Positions 1 through 6,636 of a DNA stretch of 9,903 bases are shown one piece after another. The translations under genes were made by a program, and so were the position numbers. The first letter of the stretch is position 1; each line of letters starts with the position of its first letter. The notes below the pieces were generated by a model. It was not told where the DNA came from. It was given only the letters and a program-made list of their open reading frames with translations, and searched no databases. This stretch comes from Pseudomonadota bacterium (GTDB lineage: Bacteria; Pseudomonadota; Alphaproteobacteria; JAAXGF01), in assembly GCA_022563655.1 (NCBI GenBank), contig JADFMW010000089.1, positions 1 to 9,903 on the forward strand, read 5' to 3'.

Positions 1-1550
1 TGGTGCGCGAGTACAAGGGCTCGCACTCGGGCGAACACGGCGACGGCCTGGTGCGCTCGGAGTTCCACGAACAGATGTTCGGCCCGCGCATCGTGCGGGC
101 GCTGGAGGAGATCAAGGACGCCTTCGACCCGATCGCGCTGTTCAATCCCGGCAAGATCGTCCGCGCGCCGAGGATGGACGACCGCAGCCTGTTCCGTTAC
201 CGCCCCGACTACCGCCCGCGGCAGCTCGACACGGCGCTCGACTGGTCGGCGTGGGGCGGCTTCTCGGGCGCCGTCGAGATGTGCAACAACAACGGCGCCT
301 GCCGCAAACGGGACGCGGGCGTGATGTGCCCGTCGTACCTGGTGAGCGGCGACGAGAAGCACGTCACCCGGGGCCGGGCGAACGTGCTGCGGCTCGCCTT
401 GAGCGGCCAGCTGGGGCCCGACGCGCTGGCCTCCGATGAGATGCGCGAGTCGCTGTCGTTGTGCGTCTCGTGCAAGGGCTGCAAGCGCGAATGCCCGACC
501 GGCGTCGATATGGCGCGCATGAAGATCGAGGTGCTGGCGCACGAGCGAAGGCGCCGGCCGCTGCCGCCGCGCGAACGCATGTTCGCCTACCTGCCGCGCT
601 ACGCGCCGTGGGCGGCGGCCTTGGCGCCGCTGTCGAACCTGCGCGAGCGCGTGCCCGGCGCGGCGCGGCTTCTCGAGCGCGCGGTCGGCGTCACGGCGCG
701 GCGCGCCCTGCCGCGCTGGCGGCGCGATTACTTCCGGCCCAGCGAGACCGATGCCGAGACCGATGGCGCGGCCAAGGGCGCGGCCGCCGGCGCGGCCGCC
801 GGCACGGACGAGCGCGAGGTCGTGCTGTTTGCCGATACGTTCAACACCTACTTCGAGCCCGAGAACGCCCGCGCCGCCCTCGCCGTGCTCGCCGCCGCGG
901 GCTGCCGGGTCCACGCGGCCAGGCCGCGCGACGGCGGCCGCCCGCTGTGTTGCGGCCGCACGTTCCTGTCCGCCGGCCTGGTGGACGAGGCGCGCCGCGA
1001 GGCTCGGCGCTTGCTCGATGCGCTGGCGCCCGCGGTCGAGCGCGGCTTACCCGTGGTCGGCCTCGAGCCCGCCTGTCTGCTCACGTTGCGCGACGAGCTG
1101 CCGGCCTTGCTGCCCGGCGCCGCCAGCGCCGCGCTCGCGTCCGCGGCCGTGCTGCTCGAGGAGTTCCTGGCGCAAGAGGCCGCAGCCGGGCGTCTGAGCT
1201 TGCGCCTGAAGCCCGTCGAGGCGAAGCGGGCGCTGGTGCACGGCCACTGTCACCAGAAGGCGTTCGGGCTGATGGCGGGCGTCGAGGACGTGCTGCGCCT
1301 GATCCCCGACCTCGAGGTCGAGATGATCGCCACGAGTTGCTGCGGCATGGCCGGCGCGTTCGGCTACGAAGCGGAGCACTACGACTTCTCGCTCGCGATG
1401 GCCGAGCTCTCGCTGCTGCCGGCGGTGCGCGCCGCCGCCCCCGACGATCTCATCGTCGCCGACGGCACCAGTTGCCGCCAGCAGATCCGCGACGGCGCCG
1501 GCCGCGAGGCCCTGCACGTCGCTCGGGTCCTGCAGACGGCGCTGGGGTAA
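1..1550 (+). CDS. FAD-linked oxidase / Fe-S oxidoreductase fusion, C-terminal part (5' end outside window)
   Basis: This is the last 515 residues of a GlcD-GlcF or YdiJ-type flavo-iron-sulfur dehydrogenase. The reading frame is open at the window edge, so the FAD-binding N-terminal half lies upstream. Visible residues 1-55 are the end of the FAD-oxidase C-terminal domain, with the HSGEHGDG motif at 8-15 and LFNPGKIV at 46-53. Residues 90-175 are a ferredoxin-like region: cysteines 94, 100 and 109 (ending MCPSY), then C154, C157, C160 and C164 (CVSCKGCKRECP). Two cysteine-rich CCG domains follow, with CCG at 316-318 and at 446-448 and the HGHCHQK motif at 413-419. The family oxidises 2-hydroxyacids such as D-lactate, glycolate or D-2-hydroxyglutarate and passes electrons through the Fe-S clusters, usually to the membrane quinone pool. 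The substrate cannot be assigned from this part. An Ala/Gly-rich linker (about 248-270) separates the ferredoxin region from the CCG domains. The MFS gene follows after 81 bp on the same strand. Confidence 0.9.
   Translation, partial: VREYKGSHSGEHGDGLVRSEFHEQMFGPRIVRALEEIKDAFDPIALFNPGKIVRAPRMDDRSLFRYRPDYRPRQLDTALDWSAWGGFSGAVEMCNNNGACRKRDAGVMCPSYLVSGDEKHVTRGRANVLRLALSGQLGPDALASDEMRESLSLCVSCKGCKRECPTGVDMARMKIEVLAHERRRRPLPPRERMFAYLPRYAPWAAALAPLSNLRERVPGAARLLERAVGVTARRALPRWRRDYFRPSETDAETDGAAKGAAAGAAAGTDEREVVLFADTFNTYFEPENARAALAVLAAAGCRVHAARPRDGGRPLCCGRTFLSAGLVDEARREARRLLDALAPAVERGLPVVGLEPACLLTLRDELPALLPGAASAALASAAVLLEEFLAQEAAAGRLSLRLKPVEAKRALVHGHCHQKAFGLMAGVEDVLRLIPDLEVEMIATSCCGMAGAFGYEAEHYDFSLAMAELSLLPAVRAAAPDDLIVADGTSCRQQIRDGAGREALHVARVLQTALG
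769..804 (+). repeat. Three 12-bp tandem repeats inside the Fe-S gene
   Basis: Three successive 12-mers (CGGCCAAGGGCG, CGGCCGCCGGCG, CGGCCGCCGGCA) encode the Ala/Gly-rich linker, roughly GAAK-GAAA-GAAA. The unit length is a multiple of three, so the frame is kept. It looks like a slippage-generated interdomain linker in the oxidoreductase. Confidence 0.7.
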
Positions 1551-1631
1551 CGGGGCGCGGACTCCGGTTGGAGGTCGATTGCGTCGAGCAACACCCGGGC
1601 CATATCGAGCCGTTGTGCTAAGACTGAGGCC

Positions 1632-2849
1632 ATGGCGCGCATCACCACCCCGGCCGCGCTCATCTCGGTCATGTGCCTGGGCGAGGTGCTGACGACACTC
1701 GATGTCTTCGCCTTCGCGTCGTTGCTGCCGTATTTCGGCCAAGCGTGGGCGCTCTCCAGCACCGAACTCGGTTGGATCTCCGGCATCTTCTTCGCCGGCT
1801 ATACGTTGGCGGTGCCGGTCCTCGTCGGTCTGACCGACCGCATCGACGCCCGGCCGATCTACATGACCGGCGCGGCGACGATCGCGCTCTCGGCAGCCGG
1901 CTTCGCGCTGTTCGCCGAAGGGTTCTGGACGGCCATGGCGTTCCGGTCGCTTGCCGGGGCCGGGTTTGCCGGCGTTTACATGCCGGGCCTGCGCGTCCTG
2001 ATCGACCGCTACGACGGCCCCAACCAGGGCCGCGCCATCGCCACCTACACCGCCTGTTTCGGCTTCGGCGTCGCGGCTTCGTACGTGACGGCGGGGGAAG
2101 TCCAGCAGATTTTCGGCTGGCGGACGGTCTTCTGGATCACGGCGAGCGCGTCAACGGCCGCGCTAATGCTGGTCGGCCTGCTCCTCCGCCCCGTCGAGCC
2201 GGCGGCGCCGGAGGCCCCGACCCATTTCCTCGACGTTGGGCCGGTGCTGCGCGACCGCGCCGTCATGGGCTATGTCCTGAGCTATGGCGTTCATGCGTGG
2301 GAGTTGCTTGGCCTGCGCGCGTGGATCGTCGCCTTCCTGGCCTTCAGCCATGCGGCGAACGGGGGCGGCGGACTGACGCCGACCCACGCGGCGGCGCTCG
2401 GCGCGCTGCTTGCGGTCGGCGCCAGCCTGGCCGGCGGCGAGGCGGCGAGCCGCTTCGGCCGGCGCCGCGTCATCGCCATCATCATGGCGGTGTCGGCGGC
2501 GATGGCGTTCGGCATCGGCTTCGCCGCGGCCCTGCCCTATGGCTGGGTCGTCGCCTTCACGCTGGTCTACAGCCTCGCCGTGCAGGGCGAATCGGCGGCC
2601 CTGACGACGGGCACGGTGCAGGCGGCGCCGCCGGGCCGCCTCGGCGCGGCGCTGGCGGTCCATTCGGTCAGCGGCTTCACCGGCGGTTTTTTTGGTCCGC
2701 TACTCTTCGGCGTCGTGCTCGACGAAACCGGCGGCGGCGCCACCGCGATTTCGTGGGGCGTCGCCTTTATCTCCCTCGGCGCGGCGGTGGGGCTGGGCCC
2801 GCTTATCCTGGCGATAGCGGCGCGGCGGCGCCGCGAAGTCGCGCCCTGA
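1632..2849 (+). CDS. MFS transporter, 12 predicted TM segments
   Basis: This 405-residue integral inner-membrane protein has the length and hydrophobic pattern of a 12-helix major facilitator. A motif-A-like loop between TM2 and TM3 reads GLTDRIDARP at 66-75. A second copy in the equivalent loop of the C-terminal half reads ASRFGRRRV at 272-280, as expected from the internal duplication of the family. The central cytoplasmic loop spans about 187-210, and the C-terminal tail is basic (ARRRRE). TM4-TM5 carry the R-x-G-R and FGWR elements typical of drug/organic-anion MFS members (Q132-R134 and F161-R164). The substrate is not determinable. Position after a 2-hydroxyacid dehydrogenase makes an organic-acid carrier plausible but unproven. 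The ATG at 1632 is used because translation begins just before TM1. The purine stretch GAGG lies only 2 nt from it, which is unusually close, so the ATG at residue 14 is a possible alternative start. Confidence 0.88.
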   Translation: MARITTPAALISVMCLGEVLTTLDVFAFASLLPYFGQAWALSSTELGWISGIFFAGYTLAVPVLVGLTDRIDARPIYMTGAATIALSAAGFALFAEGFWTAMAFRSLAGAGFAGVYMPGLRVLIDRYDGPNQGRAIATYTACFGFGVAASYVTAGEVQQIFGWRTVFWITASASTAALMLVGLLLRPVEPAAPEAPTHFLDVGPVLRDRAVMGYVLSYGVHAWELLGLRAWIVAFLAFSHAANGGGGLTPTHAAALGALLAVGASLAGGEAASRFGRRRVIAIIMAVSAAMAFGIGFAAALPYGWVVAFTLVYSLAVQGESAALTTGTVQAAPPGRLGAALAVHSVSGFTGGFFGPLLFGVVLDETGGGATAISWGVAFISLGAAVGLGPLILAIAARRRREVAP

Positions 2850-2922
2850 TCAGCAAGGCGGGCGCACCGCGACATCGTACCCCGGGGGTTTTCAGCGGTC
2901 GTCCGGCCGAGTTCCGCGTTCA

Positions 2923-2940
2923 GGCGGCTAACCTGCCGCC
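2923..2940 (-). terminator. GC hairpin across the antitoxin stop codon (weak terminator candidate)
   Basis: GGCGGC (2923-2928) and GCCGCC (2935-2940) form a 6-bp stem with a 6-nt loop. The loop contains most of the antitoxin stop codon. No T-run follows on either strand, so this is at best a weak attenuator or mRNA 3'-end stabiliser between two convergent genes. It may be fortuitous. Confidence 0.2.
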
Positions 2941-3212
2941 ACCAAGCGGATCTCGACCTTGCTTCCCGTGGCCTTCGCGAACCGCTCCAAGGTCTTGGTC
3001 GTCGGCTTCTGCCGGCCGCTCTCGAGGCGGGCGATGACGGGCTGGGTCGTGCCCATGCGGTCGGCCAGCTCCTGTTGCGTGAGCCCGGCGCGGGTGCGGG
3101 CCTCGATGAGTTGCCGCGCCACCGCAAACTCGGGTTCGAGGGCGTCATGCTCCTTGCGGAAGGCGGGGTCCTTCATCCACCGCTTCTTCAGTTCGCGGAA
3201 TGGAATGGTCAT
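2928..3212 (-). CDS. higA: HigA-type XRE/Cro helix-turn-helix antitoxin
   Basis: A 94-residue protein with a Cro/C1-type HTH at about 44-80: GLTQQELADRMG, then TTQPVIARLESGRQKP, then the TLERFAKATG helix. The N-terminal 30 residues are charged and helical (FRELKKRWMKDPAFRKEH), which resembles HigA-like antitoxins paired with Gp49-like toxins. Expected roles are to bind and neutralise the upstream-encoded toxin and to repress the shared promoter. The start ATG (3212-3210) overlaps the toxin stop codon as ATGA, indicating translational coupling. The toxin-first order is that of HigBA rather than RelBE. It is convergent with the MFS gene, with 78 bp between the two stop codons. Confidence 0.85.
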   Translation of the reverse strand: MTIPFRELKKRWMKDPAFRKEHDALEPEFAVARQLIEARTRAGLTQQELADRMGTTQPVIARLESGRQKPTTKTLERFAKATGSKVEIRLVAAG

Positions 3213-3535
3213 TGCTGCAGTTCCTTGGCTCTGGCCAACGCAAGTTCAACGGCGCGGCGCGGCGTCTTACGGGTCTTCTTCACGAAGGCATGCAGGATGA
3301 CCACGCGGCGCTCATGGGCTGTGACGTAGATCGCGCGGGCAATCCCGTCTCTGCCTTTCATTCGCATCTCCCACAGCTTGCTGCCAAGCGGTTTGACGTG
3401 CGGCTCCCGCACCTTGTGAAGGCCAAGCGTTTCGATCAAGTCTACGATGCGGGCGAGCCGCGCACGAATATCGGCTGGCAAGGCTTCGATCTCGGCCCGG
3501 ACGGTCTCGTTCAGAACCTCGACACGCCACTGCAT
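3209..3535 (-). CDS. higB: HigB/RelE-type toxin, phage-derived Gp49-like family
   Basis: A 108-residue basic protein matching the Gp49-like HigB pattern of the RelE superfamily. It has an N-terminal helix (VRAEIEALPADIRARLARI, about 12-30), the core strand motif KLWEMRMKGRDG at 53-64, ARAIYVT at 66-72, and the C-terminal HAFVKKTRKTPRR segment at 82-94. The KLWE-R, R-IY and F-KKT-KTP positions are the conserved features of the family, whose members are generally ribosome-dependent mRNA interferases. No catalytic position is obviously missing, so the toxin looks intact. It is the first gene of the pair and overlaps the antitoxin by 4 nt. No good Shine-Dalgarno is present before the ATG, and the likely -10 box is only 8 nt away, so the mRNA may be almost leaderless. 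Confidence 0.85.
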   Translation of the reverse strand: MQWRVEVLNETVRAEIEALPADIRARLARIVDLIETLGLHKVREPHVKPLGSKLWEMRMKGRDGIARAIYVTAHERRVVILHAFVKKTRKTPRRAVELALARAKELQQ

Positions 3536-3543
3536 CTACCGAA

Positions 3544-3571
3544 CATATACCGATAAAGATATAGATTTCAA
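3544..3571 (-). promoter_or_regulatory. Candidate promoter of the higBA operon
   Basis: On the minus strand, TTGAAA (3571-3566) and TATATG (3549-3544) are separated by 16 bp in an AT-rich block just upstream of the toxin ATG. Their match to a housekeeping promoter is good for the -35 and moderate for the -10. The predicted start site falls within a few bases of the ATG. The AT-rich spacer (around 3545-3563), with repeated ATAT steps, is a natural place for antitoxin autorepression, but no clean palindrome was found. Confidence 0.45.
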
Positions 3572-3757
3572 GGACGGGGGCTTGAACAAGAACCCCGGAC
3601 GTCTAGCCTTGGCGGCGTAAGATTAGTCTCCGAGAGCGTCGGGCCTCATCGACGATCTGGTAGACCCACTCGCCGCTTTATCGTGGCGGTGTCGGCGGCT
3701 ATCGCCGGCGGTTTAGGCCGCCGCGCTCGCCGGGCGCGCCCGACACGCGCCCTGTGC
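3572..3757. other. Noncoding gap between higBA and the CoA-transferase gene
   Basis: No supportable gene was found. The only visible structure is a 6-bp GC stem (CGGCGG 3706-3711 with CCGCCG 3718-3723, loop TTTAGG) located about 35 bp past the CoA-transferase stop. It lacks a following T-run on the minus strand and is therefore a poor intrinsic terminator candidate. Confidence 0.4.
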
Positions 3758-4984
3758 TCAGGCGGCGATGATCGCGGCCGATTTGGCCAGCTTGTCGATC
3801 TCGGCCGGCGCGTAGCCGTGCTCGGCGAGGACCTCGCGGGTGTGCTCGCCGAGCATCGGCGCGCCGCGCCGCACGGCGGCCGGGGTCTCGGAGAACTTGA
3901 CCGGCGCGCCGAGGGTCTTGACCGGGCCGAGACGGCCGTGGGGCGCCTCGACGATCATGGCGCGGGCGAGGGTCTGCGCATCGGCGTGCATCTCGCCGAT
4001 GCTCAAGACCGGCCCGGCGGGGACGCCCGCCGCCTCCAGGCGCTCGAGCCACTCGGCGGCGGTGCGGGCGCGGAAGGCGCGGTTCAGCGCCTCGACCAGC
4101 GCGGGCAGGTTCGCCATGCGCCCGGCGTTGTCGGCGTAGCGCGGGTCTGCGGCCACCTCGGGGGCGTCGAGGACCGTCAGGAGCTGCAGCCAGGTGGCCT
4201 GGTTGGCGGCGCCGAGGGTGATCCAGCCGTCGGCGGTCTCGAACGCCTGGTAGGGCGCGGTCAATGGGTGCGCCGATCCCAACGGGCCGGGAGATTCGCC
4301 GGTCGCCAGGCAGATCGCCGATTGCCAGTAGCTGTGCACGATTCCCGCCTCGAACAGCGAGGTATCGACGCGCTGCCCGTGGCCGGTTTCGCGGCGGTGG
4401 AGGCAGGCCGCGAGCACTCCCATGGCGGCGAGGATGCCGGCGGTGATGTCGGTGACGGGCGCGCCGACCTTGACCGGCGGGCGGCCCGGTCCCTCGCCGG
4501 TGATGCTCATGAGCCCGCTCATGCCCTGGGCGATGAGGTCGAAGCCGCCGCGGTCGCGGTAGGGGCCGGTGCGGCCGAAGCCCGAAATCTCGCAATAGAT
4601 CAGTCCGCGATTGTCGGCCTTGAGCGTCTCGTACCCCAGCCCGAGGCGCTCCATGGTGCCCTGCCGGTAGTTCTCGATGACGACGTCGGCCGTGGCCAGC
4701 AGCCGCCTCAGCACCGCCTTGCCGTCCTCGTGCTTGAGGTTGACGACGATGCCGCGCTTGTTGCGGTTGACAATCATGAAGGCGGCGGATTCGCCGTCCA
4801 CGTCGGGCGGCAGGAAGCGCCGCGAATCGTCGCCGTCGGGAAACTTCTCGACCTTGACGACGTCGGCGCCCATGTCGGCCAGCATCAGGCCGCAAACCGG
4901 TCCGGCCATGATGTGGGAGAGTTCGAAGACCTTGAGCCCGGAGAGCGGGCCCGACGAGAGCTGGCCCGACGGTGCGGCCGGCAT
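3758..4984 (-). CDS. CaiB/BaiF (class III) CoA-transferase
   Basis: A 408-residue protein of the usual family length. The N-terminal Rossmann-like CoA-binding part begins GLKVFELSHIMAGPVCG (16-32), followed by LADMGADVVKVE (35-46) and NRNKRGIVVNLK (73-84). Then come ENYRQGTMERLGLGY (104-118) and the ISGFGRTGPYRDRGGFD stretch (133-149). The family's catalytic aspartate, which forms an acyl-anhydride, is best placed at D179 in GAPVTDITAG. The C-terminal half has the GHGQRVDTSLFEA strand (201-213) and the GWITLGAANQ domain entry. The enzyme moves CoA between carboxylic acids (a formyl-, succinyl-, carnitine- or methylsuccinyl-type substrate). The acceptor cannot be told from sequence. The ATG at 4984 starts 2 nt after the crotonase stop, so the two genes are cotranscribed. 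A frame open far upstream of it overlaps the crotonase and is not used. Confidence 0.92.
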   Translation of the reverse strand: MPAAPSGQLSSGPLSGLKVFELSHIMAGPVCGLMLADMGADVVKVEKFPDGDDSRRFLPPDVDGESAAFMIVNRNKRGIVVNLKHEDGKAVLRRLLATADVVIENYRQGTMERLGLGYETLKADNRGLIYCEISGFGRTGPYRDRGGFDLIAQGMSGLMSITGEGPGRPPVKVGAPVTDITAGILAAMGVLAACLHRRETGHGQRVDTSLFEAGIVHSYWQSAICLATGESPGPLGSAHPLTAPYQAFETADGWITLGAANQATWLQLLTVLDAPEVAADPRYADNAGRMANLPALVEALNRAFRARTAAEWLERLEAAGVPAGPVLSIGEMHADAQTLARAMIVEAPHGRLGPVKTLGAPVKFSETPAAVRRGAPMLGEHTREVLAEHGYAPAEIDKLAKSAAIIAA

Positions 4985-4986
4985 CG

Positions 4987-5766
4987 TCAGCGGCCCTTGA
5001 AGGAGGGAGTCTTCTTGTCGACGAACGCGCGGGTGCCGATCCGGTAATCCTCGGTCTCGAAGCAGGCGAACCCTTCGTCGATCTCGGCTTCGCTCAAGGG
5101 CGCGGGGTCGCCGAGGCGGCGCGCGAACTTCTTGTGCCAGCGCGCAACCAGGGGCGCGCCGGCGGCAATCCGCCGCGCGGCCGCGTAGGCCTCCTCCTCG
5201 ACCCGATCGTCGGGCGCGACGCGGTTGACCAAGCCCTTCTCCCTCGCCTCCTCGGCGCCGAAGATCCGCCCTTCGAGAAGAATCTCGAGCGCCGTCGCGT
5301 GGCCCACGAGGCCGAGCAGCATCTTGAACTCGGAGTGCGCCATGACCAGCCCGAGGCGGTTGATGGGAATGCCGAAGCGGCTCGTAGCGCCGCAGATGCG
5401 CAAGTCGCAGCACGCGGCGATCTCGAGCCCCCCGCCGACGCAGGCGCCTTGTATCAGGGCGATCGTCGGGTGCCGGCATTGGGCGACGGTCTCCATGGTG
5501 TGCGCGACCATCAGGCCGTAGGCCTTGGCGCTCTCGGCGTCGCTCCGCGCGGAGACGAACTCGGTGATGTCGGCGCCGGCGGCGAACGCCTTGTCGCCGG
5601 CCCCGCGCAAGACGATGCAACGCAGGTCGTCGTCGGCCGACAGCTCGGCCATCGCCGCTTCGAGGCGCAGCCAGCTTTCCGTATTGAGCGCGTTGAGCTT
5701 TTCGGGCGCGTTGAGGACGACGGTCGCGATTTCGCCGTCGCGCCGGGTGAGGATACGATCGGACAT
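4987..5766 (-). CDS. Enoyl-CoA hydratase/isomerase (crotonase) family protein
   Basis: A 259-residue crotonase-fold protein with no fusion or truncation. The first oxyanion-hole loop is KAFAAGADITEF (59-70) and the second is GACVGGGLEIAACCD (107-121). The first general acid/base Glu is present as E115 in GGGLE. The second, expected in the FGxPE segment, is replaced: this protein reads RFGIPINRLG at 130-139, with Ile at that position. The GGTQRL segment normally following is also absent and reads MAHSEFKML (142-150). Hydration of 2-enoyl-CoA by the two-Glu mechanism is therefore doubtful. An isomerase, dehydratase, hydrolase or carnitinyl-CoA dehydratase-like role is as likely. Together with the downstream CoA-transferase it suggests a short pathway in which an acid is activated to its CoA ester and then modified. 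The ATG at 5766 has a weak upstream purine stretch. Confidence 0.9.
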   Translation of the reverse strand: MSDRILTRRDGEIATVVLNAPEKLNALNTESWLRLEAAMAELSADDDLRCIVLRGAGDKAFAAGADITEFVSARSDAESAKAYGLMVAHTMETVAQCRHPTIALIQGACVGGGLEIAACCDLRICGATSRFGIPINRLGLVMAHSEFKMLLGLVGHATALEILLEGRIFGAEEAREKGLVNRVAPDDRVEEEAYAAARRIAAGAPLVARWHKKFARRLGDPAPLSEAEIDEGFACFETEDYRIGTRAFVDKKTPSFKGR

Positions 5767-5780
5767 GGCGCTGCTCTCGT

Positions 5781-5814
5781 GCTTGGGCGAGGGTTCCGCT
5801 TGGGCGAGGGTTCA
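5781..5814. repeat. 17-bp tandem duplication before the crotonase gene
   Basis: Two adjacent copies of GCTTGGGCGAGGGTTC plus one variable base (C, then A) occupy 5781-5797 and 5798-5814. They lie 15 to 48 bp upstream of the crotonase start codon, in the likely 5' leader or promoter region. They may be a recent duplication or paired regulator sites. Confidence 0.75.
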
Positions 5815-6219
5815 GCGGCTCGGCGGTTCGAGTGGCGCACGGTTAGCACGATGCGGCGGCGGCGGCAATCCGCCCGCCGCCCGATCCGGCGTGCTCCCGA
5901 GGACCCGTCTCCGCCGCTTTGCGCCCCGCCGCTTGTTCACTATTATTCTTAATCGCTAATTTTTACGATAATTGCGATTATTAACCATCTATATCGATGT
6001 TATTTAAGAATACTCAGAATTCATTTGCTTTTTGCTGTTGTTAGTGGCATTATCCGGTTCGCTGCGGCGCCCTCGGCGTCGCCCCGGGACCGTAATTCGA
6101 CCGACGTCCCGATCGACCGTCCATAGATCACGCCATAGATCACGCCATAGATCACGCCATAGATCACGCCATAGATCACGCCATAGATCACGCCATAGAT
6201 CACTACAGAAGAGGCACGA
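5815..6219. promoter_or_regulatory. Noncoding region with AT-rich patch and inverted repeat
   Basis: About 400 bp without a convincing gene, between the divergent crotonase and YQGPAH-protein starts. From about 5937 to 6055 it turns sharply AT-rich compared with the GC-rich flanks. This patch contains an exact 7-bp inverted repeat, TAATCGC at 5950-5956 and GCGATTA at 5974-5980, with a 17-bp spacer. It is the natural location for divergent promoters, but no single -35/-10 pair stands out. The downstream part holds the 12-bp repeat array listed separately. Confidence 0.4.
6121..6204. repeat. Seven tandem copies of a 12-bp repeat (CCATAGATCACG)
   Basis: Six exact copies of CCATAGATCACG run from 6121 to 6192. 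A seventh (6193-6204) differs only in its last base. The array ends 15 bp before the start codon of the short exported protein, so it lies in that gene's promoter or untranslated leader. Each unit carries one GATC. There are no spacers, so it is not a CRISPR. The near-perfect identity points to recent expansion by slippage or to selection on a repeated protein-binding site. Confidence 0.95.
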
Positions 6220-6636
6220 ATGCCAGTAACAAGCATTTTCAGGATGCTCGCCGTGGCGAGTCTGTTCACGTTCGCCGGAGCCGGCGCAGGTATTGCCGGT
6301 GGCGCCGATCACCGGGGCTATCAAGGCCCGGCGCATTATCAAGGCCCGGCGCATTATCAAGGCCCGGCGCATTATCAAGGCCCGGCGCATTATCAAGGCC
6401 CGGCGCACTGGGAAAAGTTTTCATTGGAGTTCCGCACCTGCGGGCTCGGCGAACGCCTGTCGCCGATCGACGTCCGTTACGTCAGCCCGCTCACGAAGCT
6501 CTCGCCCTGTAGCTTCAACGACAACTTTATCCCACGGAAGAACCTAACCGACTGGAACACCATTCCGGTGGCTTACGGCTTCGGTGGTGTCGAGGGGAAA
6601 ATTGGGGACAGTATATGGTTTAGCGCCGTTATATAG
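6220..6636 (+). CDS. Small predicted exported protein with five YQGPAH repeats, unknown function
   Basis: A 138-residue open frame preceded by a good Shine-Dalgarno (AGAAGAGG, 5 nt before the ATG). The N-terminus looks like a signal peptide: a short basic start (MPVTSIFR), a hydrophobic core LAVASLFTFAGAGAGIAGG and a likely cleavage after A29 or A21. Residues 34-63 are five copies of the hexapeptide YQGPAH, followed by a mixed-charge domain (about 64-127) with two cysteines (C74, C97) that could form a disulfide in the periplasm. The protein is not recognised. The regular His/Tyr spacing could suggest metal or surface binding, but this is speculation. The last ten residues (GDSIWFSAVI) are encoded by a downstream inverted-repeat element, so the present C-terminus is probably not the ancestral one. 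The good RBS, signal peptide and in-frame repeats favour a real gene. The lack of known relatives lowers confidence. Confidence 0.6.
   Translation: MPVTSIFRMLAVASLFTFAGAGAGIAGGADHRGYQGPAHYQGPAHYQGPAHYQGPAHYQGPAHWEKFSLEFRTCGLGERLSPIDVRYVSPLTKLSPCSFNDNFIPRKNLTDWNTIPVAYGFGGVEGKIGDSIWFSAVI
6319..6408 (+). repeat. Five 18-bp tandem repeats encoding YQGPAH
   Basis: The unit TATCAAGGCCCGGCGCAT is repeated five times without interruption. The only difference is a synonymous T-to-C change at the end of the last copy. Identity at the DNA level, including third codon positions, indicates very recent expansion or homogenisation. Copy-number variation between strains would add or remove six residues without a frameshift. 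Confidence 0.95.

Noticed and set aside
2880..2892. CCCCGGGG followed by GTTTT as a terminator for the MFS gene
   Set aside because: The palindrome has no loop and cannot form a hairpin of useful stability; the T-run is only four bases.
3683..5047. Long plus-strand open frame of 454 codons opposite the CoA-transferase
   Set aside because: The translation is Gly/Arg/Asp-rich with no recognisable domain. It mirrors the codon bias of the well-supported minus-strand gene, a common effect in GC-rich DNA.
4985..5620. N-terminal extension of the CoA-transferase frame
   Set aside because: The extension overlaps the crotonase gene in another frame and has no family similarity. The domain begins just after the ATG at 4984.
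6004..6408. Minus-strand open frame reading MRRALI and WRDL repeats through both tandem arrays
   Set aside because: Both repeat units are multiples of three without stops, so several frames stay open automatically. No ribosome-binding site or recognisable domain was seen, and the plus-strand frame has an RBS and signal peptide.
6121..6408. CRISPR array
   Set aside because: The 12-bp and 18-bp units are directly adjacent with no unique spacers and no cas genes are nearby.
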